From the NCBI GenBank assembly GCA_973895155.1, contig OZ316899.1:15810001-15874000 (forward strand): a DNA stretch of 64,000 nucleotides, read 5' to 3'. Of the stretch, positions 32,736 through 43,899 are shown piece after piece. Positions within the stretch are counted from its first letter, which is position 1. Each line of letters begins with the position of its first letter. The DNA is from Marsupella aquatica (Eukaryota > Marchantiophyta). Position numbers and translations under genes: made by a program. The notes beneath the pieces were generated by a model that made no database searches, had not been told where the DNA came from, and saw nothing but the letters and a program-made list of their open reading frames with translations.

Positions 32736-32752
32736 GAGTCGTGCTGATAACG
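32736..32752 (-). other. Copia primer-binding-site-like sequence
   Basis: Directly after the 5' LTR on the minus strand is CGTTATCAGCACGACTC. Its position is right, and TTATCAGCACG is a motif I recall beside LTRs of many plant copia elements. The matching tRNA was not verified. Confidence 0.6.
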
Positions 32753-32920
32753 TATTATGTATCAACCATGGACACACATACACCAGCAAGCTCACTTCCT
32801 TCATTACCTTGTGGGAGAGTAAACTTCTCCCTATGTAGTACATGGTATATCGGCAGTTATGTAACCTCCGTTTCCCTACATTCTAGGGTAAGTAGGGTTA
32901 GGGTTTTAGCCCTTATAACA
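32753..32920 (-). repeat. Copia 5' LTR
   Basis: 168 bp, 167 of 168 identical to the 3' LTR. The element orientation is minus, so this right-hand LTR is the 5' one. GAATT at 32,921-32,925 is the right target-site duplication. Confidence 0.93.
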
Positions 32921-33303
32921 GAATTTTCTTTTTGGGGAATTTTTTTGTTTGTTTGTATTTTTGACATTTTTTTACTAGCGCCCCAAGCTAGTAATAGTAG
33001 CGCCTGGCGCTAGCCAAAAATTATCGTTTTTAAAAATATTTTGAAAATTTTGCGTTTTTATGTGAAATTTTTTATATTTCATTTTTGCTCGTAACAGCAA
33101 AATTTTGCTCATAACAGGAAATCATTTTCCTGTTTCCTGGCACGGTGTAAAGCCTCCCTCTCCCAGCCTGTGAAAGGTGTTTCACTTTGCCTTGAGCATT
33201 TGATATCAGTTCACTCTTGCTCTGCCCAGCCTCCGACATGAACCCTTTGATTAACCATGTCCATTGATCCAGTTCCAGTGATGGGGGTGCTAGCATTCTC
33301 CTG

Positions 33304-34008
33304 TTAGAACCATTGTATCCACATCTTTTTCAACCTATGTCTCTCTTGTTTCAAAATCCTCATTGCATAATCTGATATGCAATCTTCAACTGGGCCCTTA
33401 CTATCATTACCAACATAGTCCCACCGTTCAAGAATGTCCTTGCAAATAGCAGCCCAATCGGCTTTGTTATGACTCCTAAACTCTGTAATGCTCAAATCTA
33501 ACCAGTGCAATACTTCTCCTCTCAAGTCAGAATGCCAACGGTTCTTGCCATCACATGTGGGAGTTATCCAACCATCAGAATTCACTTCTACTTTACCAAA
33601 TTTGTTATTCTCCTCCCTTGGTACTCCCTGAAGCGCTATTGGGTGTCCCTCCACGGCCTGGTGTCCCTCCACGACCTGGATTGCATTGTTCAAACCTCCC
33701 TGGAGTCCCTGCACATTTACAAGATCCGTTTTTAAAGTTTGAAGCAACAATATTGCTGCCATGCTATACACTGAACATATTGAACAACAGTGTTGCAATG
33801 ACCAAGTACCTCTCCCTAGGCGCATAGATGGTTCTTGACCACCTGTCCAATTGCCTTGTCTTGATGAATTAGGGTGGTTTCTCCCGCCCGTGGATGATTG
33901 CCTCCTATCTGAATGTGGATGGCCTTTGTTGTTTTTGTGATTGTCCCAATTAGAGTCTGCACATGTCACACTCATGGACCTGTAAGATAAACTCTTTGCC
34001 CTAGACAT
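33304..34008 (-). CDS. SANT/Myb-like DNA-binding exon of CACTA element 1
   Basis: The frame contains NRWHSDLRGEVLHWLDLSI, ADWAAICKDILERWDYVG and RILKQERHRLKKMW. It is clearly related to the element 3 exon at 60,677-61,239 (NRWHADLKAEVLRWLDVSV, KTVCENVAAKWNYVG, IIKQERWRMHKAW). Tryptophan spacing suggests a trihelix/SANT-like helix bundle. In CACTA elements such exons belong to the accessory DNA-binding product. The N-terminal half is Gln/Ser/Gly-rich. Exon limits are approximate. Confidence 0.65.
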   Translation of the reverse strand: MSRAKSLSYRSMSVTCADSNWDNHKNNKGHPHSDRRQSSTGGRNHPNSSRQGNWTGGQEPSMRLGRGTWSLQHCCSICSVYSMAAILLLQTLKTDLVNVQGLQGGLNNAIQVVEGHQAVEGHPIALQGVPREENNKFGKVEVNSDGWITPTCDGKNRWHSDLRGEVLHWLDLSITEFRSHNKADWAAICKDILERWDYVGNDSKGPVEDCISDYAMRILKQERHRLKKMWIQWF

Positions 34009-37000
34009 AAGTGTAGAGTAGGGTTTAGAGTAAGAATAACTATTCTTCTCTTTAATAGCCTAGATTCGTTCCGGTTAAGAGCTATTGAGACCTAAAAGAT
34101 TGTAATATGATACTTTGAGTACTTTTGAGTAACATACTCAGGTTACAAGCCTTTTTAACATGCTCAGGTTTATGGAAAGAATTTTATGATACTTCCATGA
34201 AAGGTATGACGTTTGTATCGTCCATAGTGCAATCAAAAAGGGGTAAAAAGTGTTAAACAAAACCAAAAGCCAGCGGCGTGAAAACTGATAGAAGGCGAGT
34301 TATAGATGGAAATACACCTTATCACTACATAGTAACTCATGACCAGCGGTAGTACATTAAGAATCATCGGTGTAAAAACTCATGTAAAACTGACGCCTAC
34401 ATATCCTCTTCAAACCAGCCATCTTTAGAAAATTATAAAAGATTAGCATAAGGTAGCCCGTATTGATTTTCTAACCTATGTCAAAGCAAGGTGGTACTAA
34501 TCACTCCGAACCAACTTATTCTTTTATTCAATCCATCAGATTGTTCTTTTGGATCTATGCAATTTGTGGAATTCTAGTGGTGAATTTGTATCAGCTCCTT
34601 ATTGAATACAAGAGCTCTATAGTCAACACGAATCAATAGGCTTTTGCATGATCTCAAGCATGCGTTTCCAGTCAGCCTGTCAAACACTTGCCAAGGAGCT
34701 TAAGCGGCTTTTCTCCCCAAAAGACTACCTAATACCTGCTCCATGTCATACCAGGGTCACAAAGGATTGACAAAACTTCTGAAGTGTGCTTACAATGTCC
34801 AATCACTCCATACATAAGTAGTTTCAACTCTCCACTTCTAGAGAGGTAGTCCCCTTGACTACTTTTGTACTCACCCCTTCCCCTCTCCTCTACTCCAAGG
34901 ATCAGCAAGGGGGATCTCCGCTCCAAGCTGTCACCTTAGAGTAGATTCTCACACAAACACCCAAGAACCCAAAGTACTTTCCTCTTCAAGCTTAAGTCTC
35001 CTCAAGACCCTCAAAGTAGTGTTACCCCTCAACCTTGCCCCCCTGGCCTTGGTTTGGGTCCACACATCCCCTTTGAGCCCTAGAGAAGGCTCCTCTATCT
35101 AAGGACTCTTCCTCTTGTTCTTACTTCTTGTTAACACCACACACCAAGCAAAGTACTTTCCACCCTCAAGCTATAATCCTCTCTAAGTCTCAAAGTAATG
35201 CTATACCTTAACCTTGCCTCCTTGGCCTTGGTTTTGTACTAGCACATCCCCTTCAAGCTTAGACCAAGATTATACCATAGCATGGACTCTTCTCTTGCTC
35301 TCATATACTTCAAATGCACTCACACTTAATGGTCACAATGAAGATTGGTAAGTCTCCTTTTATTGCATCACCTTTACAACAAAAGTTCACTACACATTCT
35401 CCACACTAAGCATGGACCACCTCTCCTTTCTCAAGCTTAGCCCTACCTTGGCAAGGTAGAGATTTCACTTAAGAGATGAGACTCCCGGTCCCTAACAAAT
35501 GAAAACTTCCTCCTTATATACTATCTCCTTCCACATCACACCAAGCTTGACCTGGGGTCCAACTATACCTCCCCCAAGTCCTCCTAACACACAAAGTCCA
35601 ACTCTATAGTTCATAGCCCACCCTACTACTTGCTATTTTGCCTCCTTCCAAGCCCTGGAATATGCCACACATGAGTGGTATGCTTTGACTTCCAAACCTA
35701 CTCCCACTTATGGTCCTCCTCACCAGCCTCGTGCTTGCTCCTCCTTGCCTCGTGCTCGCTCCTCCTTGCCTCGTGCTCGCCGCGTGATCGTCGCCCACGC
35801 GGTTTACACTTAGAAAAAAATACATTTTTTTTTGGAAAAACAGCATTTTGGGGCGATTTTGGACCCCCCTCCAAAACTCACACATAAGTCCAAAAGGACT
35901 TCTGAGTAGCTCCACTGATTCTATGGACATAGGACTATGTCCGGGTTTACTAAGATATAAACAAAACCCTATAACAACTTTTCTAAAATTAGGCAAAGAG
36001 GGTCAAGTCTTTATGTCTTCCAAAATTCTTCTCAACTTTGAGATGCTCCCAAAAAGTAACCAAGTGTGACAAAGTTGTCCCACAAGTTTCTAGGGATAGA
36101 GGGGACCATACTTAACCCACTTCCAAACTTGGAACCCCTACATTTACCCATCAGCTATTTTTCCCGGGACCCGCTATTTGGTAACTTTGATTTTTGCCAA
36201 AATACTTATAACTCCTAGGTTAAGACCCCACTTGACTTCATACTTTTTCAGGGTTCCCTAGGGACCTCCCAGCACCCATGGGAGAAATATCAGCCAAAAA
36301 TAAGATGTCCGGTGTCGGGTCATTTTTCGGTCCCGACTTAGTCGCCTATTATAACTAAGGACGGAACTAGTTTCCTGCCCCTCCTATAGTAACTTGCTTA
36401 CCCCTAGATAACTTTGCATAACTAAAATTCCCTCTTACCTCTACTAAGCTTCCCTTCTTACTTAAGTGCCCTAAACCTAGCTACTCTGATAGCACTAAAA
36501 CTTTTTCCCTAACTATTTCCTCTTCTAAACGAAAGAATGTCATGTTTCTCTACACTAGCTGACACTGAGCCATCCCACACAGCCTACGGGTCAACCAAGC
36601 ATTACTAGTCACATCAAACAACTTTTTCTAGTAAGGGATAATCACACACTAAGATTGAATCACAAACCATAGATTACCAAAGATTACTAAAATAGACTTC
36701 TCATTGATTAATTACTTCAAAGAGAAGGAGACTTAAAGTTGAAAGCTAATTTCATGAAAGTCATATTAAGTCTGAGGTTCAAGGAAGAATCTCTCCCTTA
36801 TATATAAGAGAGATCCGCTTGAAAAACTACATGAAAAGACAAGCCTTTTCATTATGTAAAAACTAATAAGGTTAACTAGATAAAAATAACTATACTGTGT
36901 GAAAGAGGAGGTCATATCACTTCCTTCCTTTCCTACAAAACATGGAAAATGGTCGGAACAAAGGCGGAAATCAAATTTCCGGTTCAACCTCCTTTTGAAT

Positions 37001-37039
37001 ATAAATTCCGGTTGAACCTGTTTTTACAGAATCCGGTTC
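34009..37039. other. Gene-free stretch, probably part of an inserted element
   Basis: No coding region is supported over 3 kb. Two degenerate direct copies of about 110 bp (caagaccctcaaagtagt / taagtctcaaagtaatg context) start near 34,968 and 35,147. A minisatellite is at 35,727-35,785. Between 36.1 and 36.4 kb the sequence is T-rich with no ORF. CCGGTT words increase towards the right and continue through 39 kb, suggesting that 34-39 kb is one foreign block in CACTA 1, but I could not find terminal repeats. Confidence 0.4.
35727..35785. repeat. Short minisatellite, about 21-bp unit, three copies
   Basis: GCCTCGTGCTTGCTCCTCCTT, then GCCTCGTGCTCGCTCCTCCTT, then GCCTCGTGCTCG are contiguous, in a non-coding context. 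Confidence 0.8.
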
Positions 37040-38424
37040 ATCCATCTTGGTGTTTAACTATGGCTTCAGGAATTTCTGGCTCTTCAGGAATCTCTGGAGT
37101 GATATTGGGAGTAGGTGCTTGGCTTTGGAGGGGTTCTATAACATAGGTCACTCCTGTGGAGGTAGTAACAATGTTGTCAGGGGGAACCGGGTTGGTAGGA
37201 TACTTGCTCATGAGGGAAGTCCAATCGAAAAGTTCGGGAGTGGTGGTAGGAATGGTCCCTGAGGAAGAGGTGAAATCAGGAGCAGTAGTATCAAGAGTGG
37301 TAGGTTCTCCTGATAGAGGGGATGGAGAATACTGAACTGGTGTCTCCCCATCATCCTTAGCCCAGATCTGGTGTAACTCATTTATGAATTTGGCCCAAAA
37401 TCTCCTTCATTGCATTCAGGCAGTCCTCAAGTTTATCTCCATAGTCTTGAGAGATACGAATGACAGTAGCAAGGCAAGTAGGATTGGGTACTTTTACAAA
37501 GTACTCTCGAAAGAGTTCTGTCTGGACCAAATCTCTACCTCTGGTGTTCAGGAAAGGGTCCAAACAATCCACTAAATCTTCCAGACTCTCAATGGCTTCT
37601 TCCTCCTTCTTACTCCTCTGTCTTCTCTCCTTCGGCTGTTTTTCACAATCTGTGAGTCTAACAGACTTCTCCTTGAGGTCCTTTTCCATTCTCTCCACCT
37701 TCTCCTTGTTGCCAGCAGTCTGTATTACATGCTCAAAGTTTGCTACTAATTCTGAGACTGGAACACTTGCTACTCGAGCCATCTTGGCCAGGTTCTGTTC
37801 CATGATACCCATCTTCACTTGGATTGCCTCCATCTCTCGCTGGATGACTGAGAAATGATTCTGAGAGGATTCTGAGAGCGAACCGGAAGTAGGAATAGAG
37901 GTGCTGGCCGGTTGAACCGGATTCCGTCCTAAAGTTAACTTACGGCGCTTGGGAGGTTCAACAACTTGTACCTCTGCTTCCTCTTCGTCCTCTGCGTACA
38001 GACTCCATCCTTCTTTCTCGTCCATCTTTCCTGCAAAGTATTCTATGGTGAGGTTCTCTCCTCGGGGAAGTAGACCAAAGCCATCTGTACGCACTTGGTA
38101 AGCTTTGCCAATAGCCTCTTTGGTCCAAAGCTTAGGTTGGGCTCTGATGGTATTAGAAAACTCACTTGGGGCTTCTCCAGTGAGTATCTCTCGGATAACA
38201 TCTTCACTCTACCATGCCCAGGTCATCAGAAGTAGGTTGTGGCATCCCATCCTCTCTAGATCAATCCGCAACCTCTCCTTCTCTTCTGGTCCGGTTGGTA
38301 GTACAGGCCTTAGAGGCTTCAAAGCAATAGGTAAATCCTTCCTCTTAGACCGTCGAACCTCGCTTTTGACAGGGGTAGTGTCCGCCTTCGCCTTCTCAGC
38401 AGATTGGGGTCTCTGGTTCCTCAT
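37040..38424 (-). pseudogene. Gag-like ORF with coiled coil and Pro/Thr tail
   Basis: From ATG 38,424 the minus strand reads a basic N-terminus, ERLRIDLERMGCHNLLLMTW, an in-frame TAG at 38,209-38,211, then (same frame) VIREILTGEAPSEF, YQVRTDGFGLLPRGENLTIE and a coiled coil (VERMEKDLKEKSVRL). It ends at 37,378 through a one-base shift near 37,405, after which the other frame gives KFINELHQIWAKDDGET and a Pro/Thr-rich tail to TGA near 37,040. The layout resembles the ORFs at 894-3542 and 15.6-18.8 kb. The family is not recognised by sequence; I infer a retroelement structural protein. Confidence 0.55.
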
Positions 38425-39140
38425 GGTGGCTCAACCGGTTCTCGTTAAGGTGAAATCCGGTTCAGAGCGGAAGCCGGTTCAGAGCGGAAGCCGGTTCAAA
38501 CGTCTGGCCTTCCTTCTCCAAGATTGAAGCCTATTTACTTCCCCAGCCTTCCCTCCCTCTACAGGAGTAGGCTGCCACCTTACACGATTCAGTCAATTCT
38601 CTCCTATATCATGCACTCACAGAGTTATCAAGAATGGTCCTCTCATCCGGACCAAAGACCCTCAACCAGACGGAAGAGATTCCTCACACTACAGCGTCGT
38701 CGCATCACTATTCGCTCGGGAGCTCAAGACTTACTTCGTTCAGCCTTGAGAGGTGTGAGGAGAGGAAAGCCGGTTCAGCCTGTTTTGGTCTCAGATTCGG
38801 CTACAGGCTGATCCAAGACTTATGGTTTAATGGTTAAGCCGCTCCTTGCATTGAGATCCTCCGGTGGAATGGACCGGACTTAGATCATTAGGGAAAACGG
38901 TTCCACGGGTTGGGGAGGTTAAAACGGCTTTCTTCTGTCGAACCGGCCATCTCAACCAAGCAACTTTTCCGGTTAGCACCTTAAAGTGCTCATAGGAGGC
39001 TAACAGGTCTAAAAGGTCATAAGAGTTAGTGTTTCCAAGGGTTAAAATTTTAAATTTTCCCTTATTTCTCCTTTTACCAAATAAACATCATTTCACGATA
39101 AGATTAGTCCATATTGAGCTAAATCTCTACTAACATCACA
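38425..39140. other. Gene-free, CCGGTT-rich stretch with a 17-bp tandem
   Basis: CCGGTTCAGAGCGGAAG is repeated in tandem at 38,458-38,500, and CCGGTT occurs many more times between 36.98 and 38.97 kb. No ORF is supported; this may be the 5' leader of the 37-38.4 kb ORF. Confidence 0.5.
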
Positions 39141-39143
39141 AAA

Positions 39144-39419
39144 TTACAAGCACAAGGCACTTACTTGTCCAATCATCCTCATCACCTTGCCATTGCCTCT
39201 GTACCCATCTTTACCACGCTCTGGGTGTTCATATTCATCCCATCCATCTTTTGCTCCATCGTAGTCATCATCATACTGCCTATCATCAGGTGTCCCTTGC
39301 CAATAACTCTGGCTCCTTCTAGGGTATGGATTATGTGATTTCTCTCTGGCTGCCCACCTACTTGGCACTTGATGTGGGCCCTGTGCATCCTGCACAGGTG
39401 CATTTTCTGTGAGCCCCAT
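39144..39419 (-). CDS. Gly/Asp/Trp-rich exon of the CACTA 1 gene
   Basis: The minus-strand frame AREKSHNPYPRRSQSYWQGT followed by DDRQYDDDYDGAKDGWDEYE has the composition of the disordered Gly/Trp/Gln exons of element 3 at 61.4-62.3 kb and the same position, between the SANT-like exon and the TNP2 end. Splice sites were not fixed. Confidence 0.45.
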   Translation of the reverse strand: MGLTENAPVQDAQGPHQVPSRWAAREKSHNPYPRRSQSYWQGTPDDRQYDDDYDGAKDGWDEYEHPERGKDGYRGNGKVMRMIGQVSALCL

Positions 39420-39697
39420 GCATCTGGGTCTCCACCCATATCCAATCTTTCCTCTTCACCCCACTCTCCAAGCCCCATGTTGGTCTCCATGTCATCACCC
39501 TCAGTCTTCCCCCATAGCTTTTGCACAACATCCACAACCAAACAGGGACAATCAGCACACTAAATTCAAAGTATATATGAATCAATTTCATGCATATCCA
39601 ACTATTTTAAAACATCATTCCAGGAAGCAATTCCCGTTCTGTGACTCTGTGCAGATAGTCATCCTCAACCTCATCAAAGTGAATCGCCAGCTGTTGC

Positions 39698-40136
39698 CTA
39701 TTGCACATCATCAACCTCATCATATTCCATCTTCCCAGGTTCATATGTCTCTCTCAATGTTAAGGGGATGTAGTCGGTCCCTGCCCGAGTTGGAAGTACA
39801 GTCTCATCACTAGGATGCTCGAATGCAGCATGGTCGTCCAAAGTGAACTCTACTTTACTTCCATCCATCCGCCTGTTCCGTGCTTGGCTATGGCATACCA
39901 CCCTCCAACCATGTGACCCCTCCACATCCAGAAAGAAAGCCTGTTCAACTTGGCTAGGGAAAACAAAAGGCTCAGACCAATTTGGTACTCTGGACAAAAA
40001 ATTGGCCAACAAGAACCGATCAGGATCACGCTTCATGGTGGCCCTTGGTCTTTGCCATTCTGATTTCACCCATGCTCCCTTCATCAATATTACAGGGACA
40101 CTTGTGTTACCATAATTCAATACCTAAATGTCTGTC
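39698..40136 (-). pseudogene. TNP2 transposase C-terminus (DUF4216), truncated by CACTA 2
   Basis: The frame contains VPVILMKGAWVKSEW, RDPDRFLLANFLSRVPNW and EPFVFPSQVEQAFFLDVEG followed by GWRVVCHSQARNRRM. This is DUF4216, the C-terminal domain of plant CACTA TNP2 transposases. It ends at TAG 39,696-39,698. Upstream, the expected Trp in DIW is TAG (about 40,122), and coding homology stops at 40,136-40,142 where element 2 begins. Element 3 has the same domain, much alike, at 63,007-63,776. Confidence 0.85.
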
Positions 40137-40550
40137 AACTTCCACTAGAAGAAAACCTGTGTTTTACTATTACAGGCCCTGCAACTACTTTGCCTAAACA
40201 ACTCATACGTGGTGCCAACTACTATTTTTTTAATGGGTTGTAATAATCTGCATTTTATGACTCTACTTAGAACTATGTTACCTTAATCACTGATTACAAC
40301 TCTTTTTTTGCCACTCAAACTTAGATCACTTGAATTAGAGTTGTATATTACACAAATTTACAAATCACTACAATCCACCGTCCACTACACCGTCGATATT
40401 TACAACTCTATTTTCAACTAAGATTTTACTACTGGCCGAAACCACTACAAATACAAGTACCACCAATATTTGAATGGTAAAGGTGTTTTTTCAATCAACT
40501 CCCAATCAAGTGAATCTTTTCCAAGTGATGTTAATTACTTGAAATAATGT

Positions 40551-41150
40551 CATTTGTGAGCACACCTTTTGTTACTATAAATATCACCAATAGTGGAGTC
40601 ACAAATGAATTTTGGCAAATCACTTAAAATATTTTAGTGACAAGGAAATTCTTACAAACAACTTAAGATTGAGTAAATTAATTGTGTATGTACAAAATTT
40701 CTTTAAATAAAGTCATTATTATCACAAATTGTCTGACTACAAATGCCACTAATATTAGAGTCCAATAAATATTATTTGATGCAACTTAAAACCAAGTGCC
40801 ACATCCTCCTTAGTCCAAAATCACTCTAAAAAATGTCATTCTCTTCGCACATTTTAGTGACTCCAAATGCCACTAAGAGTAGAGTGTCAATGCAGGACCT
40901 TGCAAATGACTTGAAATGAAGTAGATCATTTTCCATTCTCAGAATCACTATGAATAATGTCATTCTTTAAATACATTTTGCAACTACAAATGCCACCAAC
41001 ATTAGAGTGTTAATTTTTTTTTGACAAATGACTGAAAATTGAACGGATTATTTTGTGATGTCCAAAACCTATCCCAATGATGTCATTATCAACACACATT
41101 TTCAGTCACGATGTGCATGCCACCGGTATTACAGCGACAAACAAATTCTT
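40551..41150. repeat. CACTA 2 subterminal array, about 124-bp period
   Basis: TGTCATT followed by ACTACAAATGCCACTAATAT-like words recurs at about 40,551, 40,711, 40,837, 40,959 and 41,083 in one orientation, with about 60% conservation by eye. This is consistent with subterminal repeats or a decayed satellite. Confidence 0.65.
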
Positions 41151-41334
41151 TTTTACAAATTGTACCCAAACCACTACACAACAGGTGCTTTGAGGGTTTG
41201 GGGCACCTGTCACTTGAAATACCACCATGTTTTGAGTTGGGAAAGTTATGTGTTTGAACTTCCAATCAAGTGCATTGGTAAATACCAGCCCAAACCACTT
41301 AACATAAGGTCCTTTTGGGCTCTCATCTTCTTGC

Positions 41335-43180
41335 AACTACAAATTGCACCCATATTTGAGTGATGCTTCACACATTGGTGCAACCACTTGCCATGAACTA
41401 GTGCTAAAAGGAGAGAATTGTGTGGACACATCACATAAGCCCCATTTTTGTAATTCCGTAGAGTCTTGGAGTGATTTGTGTGGAGTTCATGATGTTGCAT
41501 CACTTGGGTGCCTCAAATCTCTCCACCTTGGCAATTTATGCGTCACAACCTCATTGTCGTTGCTATAACTAGTTGGCACACGTGATGGGGGTGTCCCATG
41601 GCTTCACCATGGGGGGACTAACTCAGAGGAATTGTGGTGGCGGCTGGCCCAACCCTCCTCCTTTAATCGTGGCCCTCCAAGAATTGCCGCAAGGCGGATC
41701 CACTTCTCATTATCCATTGTAAGTCTGTCACTCGGGAAACGAGGTGTTTACAAAAGACAGCAAAACAGGAAACAGGAGTTAATAAGAGAAACTGGTAACA
41801 GGAAAAAAAACTGGTGACAGGAAAATGCACGCCCAATTGACTTGAAAAAAGGTCCTTTCAGGTCCTTGCCTTTTGGCGACTACAAACTGCACCTATATTT
41901 GAGTGATGCAGCACAATTTAGTGTGATCTTAAACCATGAACTAGTGCTAAAAGGAGTGAATGGTGTGGATGCATCACATAAGCCCCATATTTGTAATTCC
42001 GTAGTCTTGGAGTGATTTGTGTGGAGTTCATGATGTTGCATCACTTGGGTGCCTCAAATCTCTCTACCTTGGCAATTTATGCGTCACAACCTCATTGTCA
42101 TTGTTATAACTAGTTGGCACACGTGATGGGGGTGTCCCATGGCTTCACCATGGGGGGCTAACACAGAGGAATTGTGGTGGCGGCGGGCCCAACCCTCCTC
42201 CTTTAATCGTGGCCCTCCGAGAATTGCCGCAAGGGGGATCCACTTATCATTATCCATTGTAAGTTTGTTACTCCCCAAATCACTAAAAACCATGTTCTTC
42301 AAAGCCCTCATTTCTAGCGACTATCACAATCACTCAAGCTGGGGTGGTACATAACGCATCCCTCTAAACCACTTCTCATGAAGTGGTAGTCCTAGGGTGA
42401 TTTGGGGGCAAACCACTACAAATGAGGTGGTTTTAGGGTTTAGGGCAAATGCAACTTAAGATACCACCTTTATTTGAGTTGAGAAGTAAATTGGGTGCGA
42501 ACACTTGCAATGAAGTGTATTTATATGTACACGCCCAATTGACTCAAAAAAAGGTCCTTTCAGGTCCTTGCCTTTTGGTGACTACAAATTGCACCTGTAT
42601 TTGAGTGATGCAGCACACTTTAGTGTGACCACTTGCCATGAACTAGTGCTAAAAGGAGTGAATGGTGTGGATGCATCACATAAGCCCCATATTTGTAATT
42701 CCGTAGAGTCTTGGAGTGATTTGTGTGGAGTTCATGATGTTGTATCTCTTGGGTGCCTCAAATCTCTCCACCTTGGCAATTTATGCGTCATAACCTCATT
42801 GTTGTTGCTATAACTAGTTGGCACAGGTGATGGGGGTGTGCCATGGCTTCACCATGGGGGGGGGCTAACACGGAGGAATTGTGGTGACGACGGGCCCAAC
42901 GCTCCTCCTTTAATTGTGGCCCTCTGAGAATTGCCGCAAGGTGGATCCACTTCTCATAATCCGTTGTAAGTCTGTGACTCCAAAAACCACTCCAAACAAT
43001 GTGCTTCAAAGCCCTCATTTCTAGCGACTAACATTGTCACTCAAGCTGGGGTGGTACATCACGCATTCCTCTAAACAACATCTCATGAAGTGGTAGGCCT
43101 AGCGTGATCATTGTTTCCAAACCACTACAAATGAGGTGGTTTTAGGGTTCAAGGCAAATGCCACTTGGAATACCACCTTC
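41335..43180. repeat. Three degenerate direct copies of a 0.4-0.7 kb unit
   Basis: GAGTGATGC followed by TGAACTAGTGCTAAAAGG, TCTTGGAGTGATTTGTGTGG and GATGGGGGTGTSCCATGGCT occurs at 41,360-41,740, 41,900-42,280 and 42,600-42,990. The second and third copies are also followed by GAAGTGGTAG and CACTACAAATGAGGTGGT. A short CAGGAAACAGGAG-rich insertion distinguishes copy 1 (41,728-41,825). No conserved ORF. Confidence 0.85.
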
Positions 43181-43680
43181 GTTTGAGTGGTGAAGCAAAT
43201 TGTGTGTAAACACTTGCAATCAAGTGCATTCTTATCCACCAACCCAAATTGCTACAAATGAGGTGCTTTGGAATAATGAAGTGCTGATAACACTTCACAC
43301 AATGTGGTTCCAACCCTCACATATATATGCCATTGGTATTTTCACACAACGCTTAGTGGTACAAGGCACAAATAGTTTGACTCGGCCTTATAACTTACAG
43401 TCAAGTTGTGGAGGAAGAGCTGCTATATACCACTCCAATGATGTGATACCTTGCCCTCATCAAATTGCAACAGTTGACAATGTCATTAACATTTTAGTAA
43501 TGCATTTCACATTCATGATAATGACTTGGAACCAAGTAGTGCATCTTTTGTATACTCCCCAAAACCAATTTGAAGAACTCAAGGCTTTTCCCAAATTGCC
43601 CTTGCAAAAAATAATAATCACTACATCATTGCACTGGTCTATTGATGTTATTCATATTATTATTTGGTTCATAATTCAAA

Positions 43681-43746
43681 AGGGTTTAGGGTTTAGGGTT
43701 TAGGGTAGTCATGAGGTACCACTTATTTGTTTAGGGTTTAGGGTAT
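43681..43746. repeat. Interstitial telomere-type repeat (TTTAGGG)
   Basis: Four consecutive TTTAGGG units at 43,684-43,706 and two more at 43,731-43,744, separated by GTAGTCATGAGG. This is the plant telomere unit, here internal. Confidence 0.8.
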
Positions 43747-43899
43747 GGAGGGGTTGGGCAAAGAATTTGTAAGAACATTATGGTGTGTTCATATGACATT
43801 TTCAGCAATGTCATCTTCCATGCTACAACCTTTTTGACACATTCATTTGACATTATTCTATGCAATGCACACGGGTATCGGTTTACATACTCAACATAC

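Larger units (their letters stand above)
26252..32920 (-). mobile_element. Ty1/copia retrotransposon, full length, with internal inversion
   Basis: The element is bounded by 168-bp LTRs (26,252-26,419 and 32,753-32,920) that differ at one base, and by a GAATT duplication (26,247-26,251 and 32,921-32,925). In element orientation (minus) it has a PBS-like site, a leader, an inverted gag N-terminal segment, the rest of gag, protease, integrase, RT, RNase H, a 1.3-kb 3' region and a polypurine tract. The near-identical LTRs indicate a recent insertion. The gag inversion and a nonsense codon in pol make it non-autonomous. Confidence 0.95.
26152..33147. mobile_element. 322-bp MITE with perfect 18-bp terminal inverted repeats, split by the copia element
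   Basis: CACCGTGCCAGGAAACAG at 26,152-26,169 is exactly the reverse complement of 33,130-33,147. TAA occurs at 26,148-26,150 and 33,148-33,150; one extra C separates the left copy from the terminus. After subtraction of the copia element and one GAATT, the MITE is 322 bp, AT-rich and non-coding. The TAA duplication suggests a PIF/Harbinger (Tourist-like) origin; this is inference. Confidence 0.75.
23539..40142 (-). mobile_element. CACTA (En/Spm) element 1, left part, interrupted by nested insertions
   Basis: The left terminus is CACTAGTAGAAACCAGGGTC at 23,539, preceded by TTA (candidate 3-bp target duplication). Genes inside read on the minus strand: a TNP1-like DUF8039 exon (24,305-24,865), small exons to 26.1 kb, a SANT/Myb-like exon (33,304-34,008), a Gly/Asp-rich exon (39,144-39,419) and the TNP2/DUF4216 end (39,698-40,136). 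The same gene order is found in element 3 at 58.3-64 kb. A MITE, a copia element and probably the 34-39 kb block are inserted in it, and element 2 cuts it at 40,143. Its right end is not in the visible sequence. Confidence 0.8.

Noticed and set aside
34009-39140. A delimited LTR element around the 37-38.4 kb ORF
   Set aside because: I looked for matching ends near 34.0-34.2 and 38.8-39.1 kb and found only short similar words, not LTRs.
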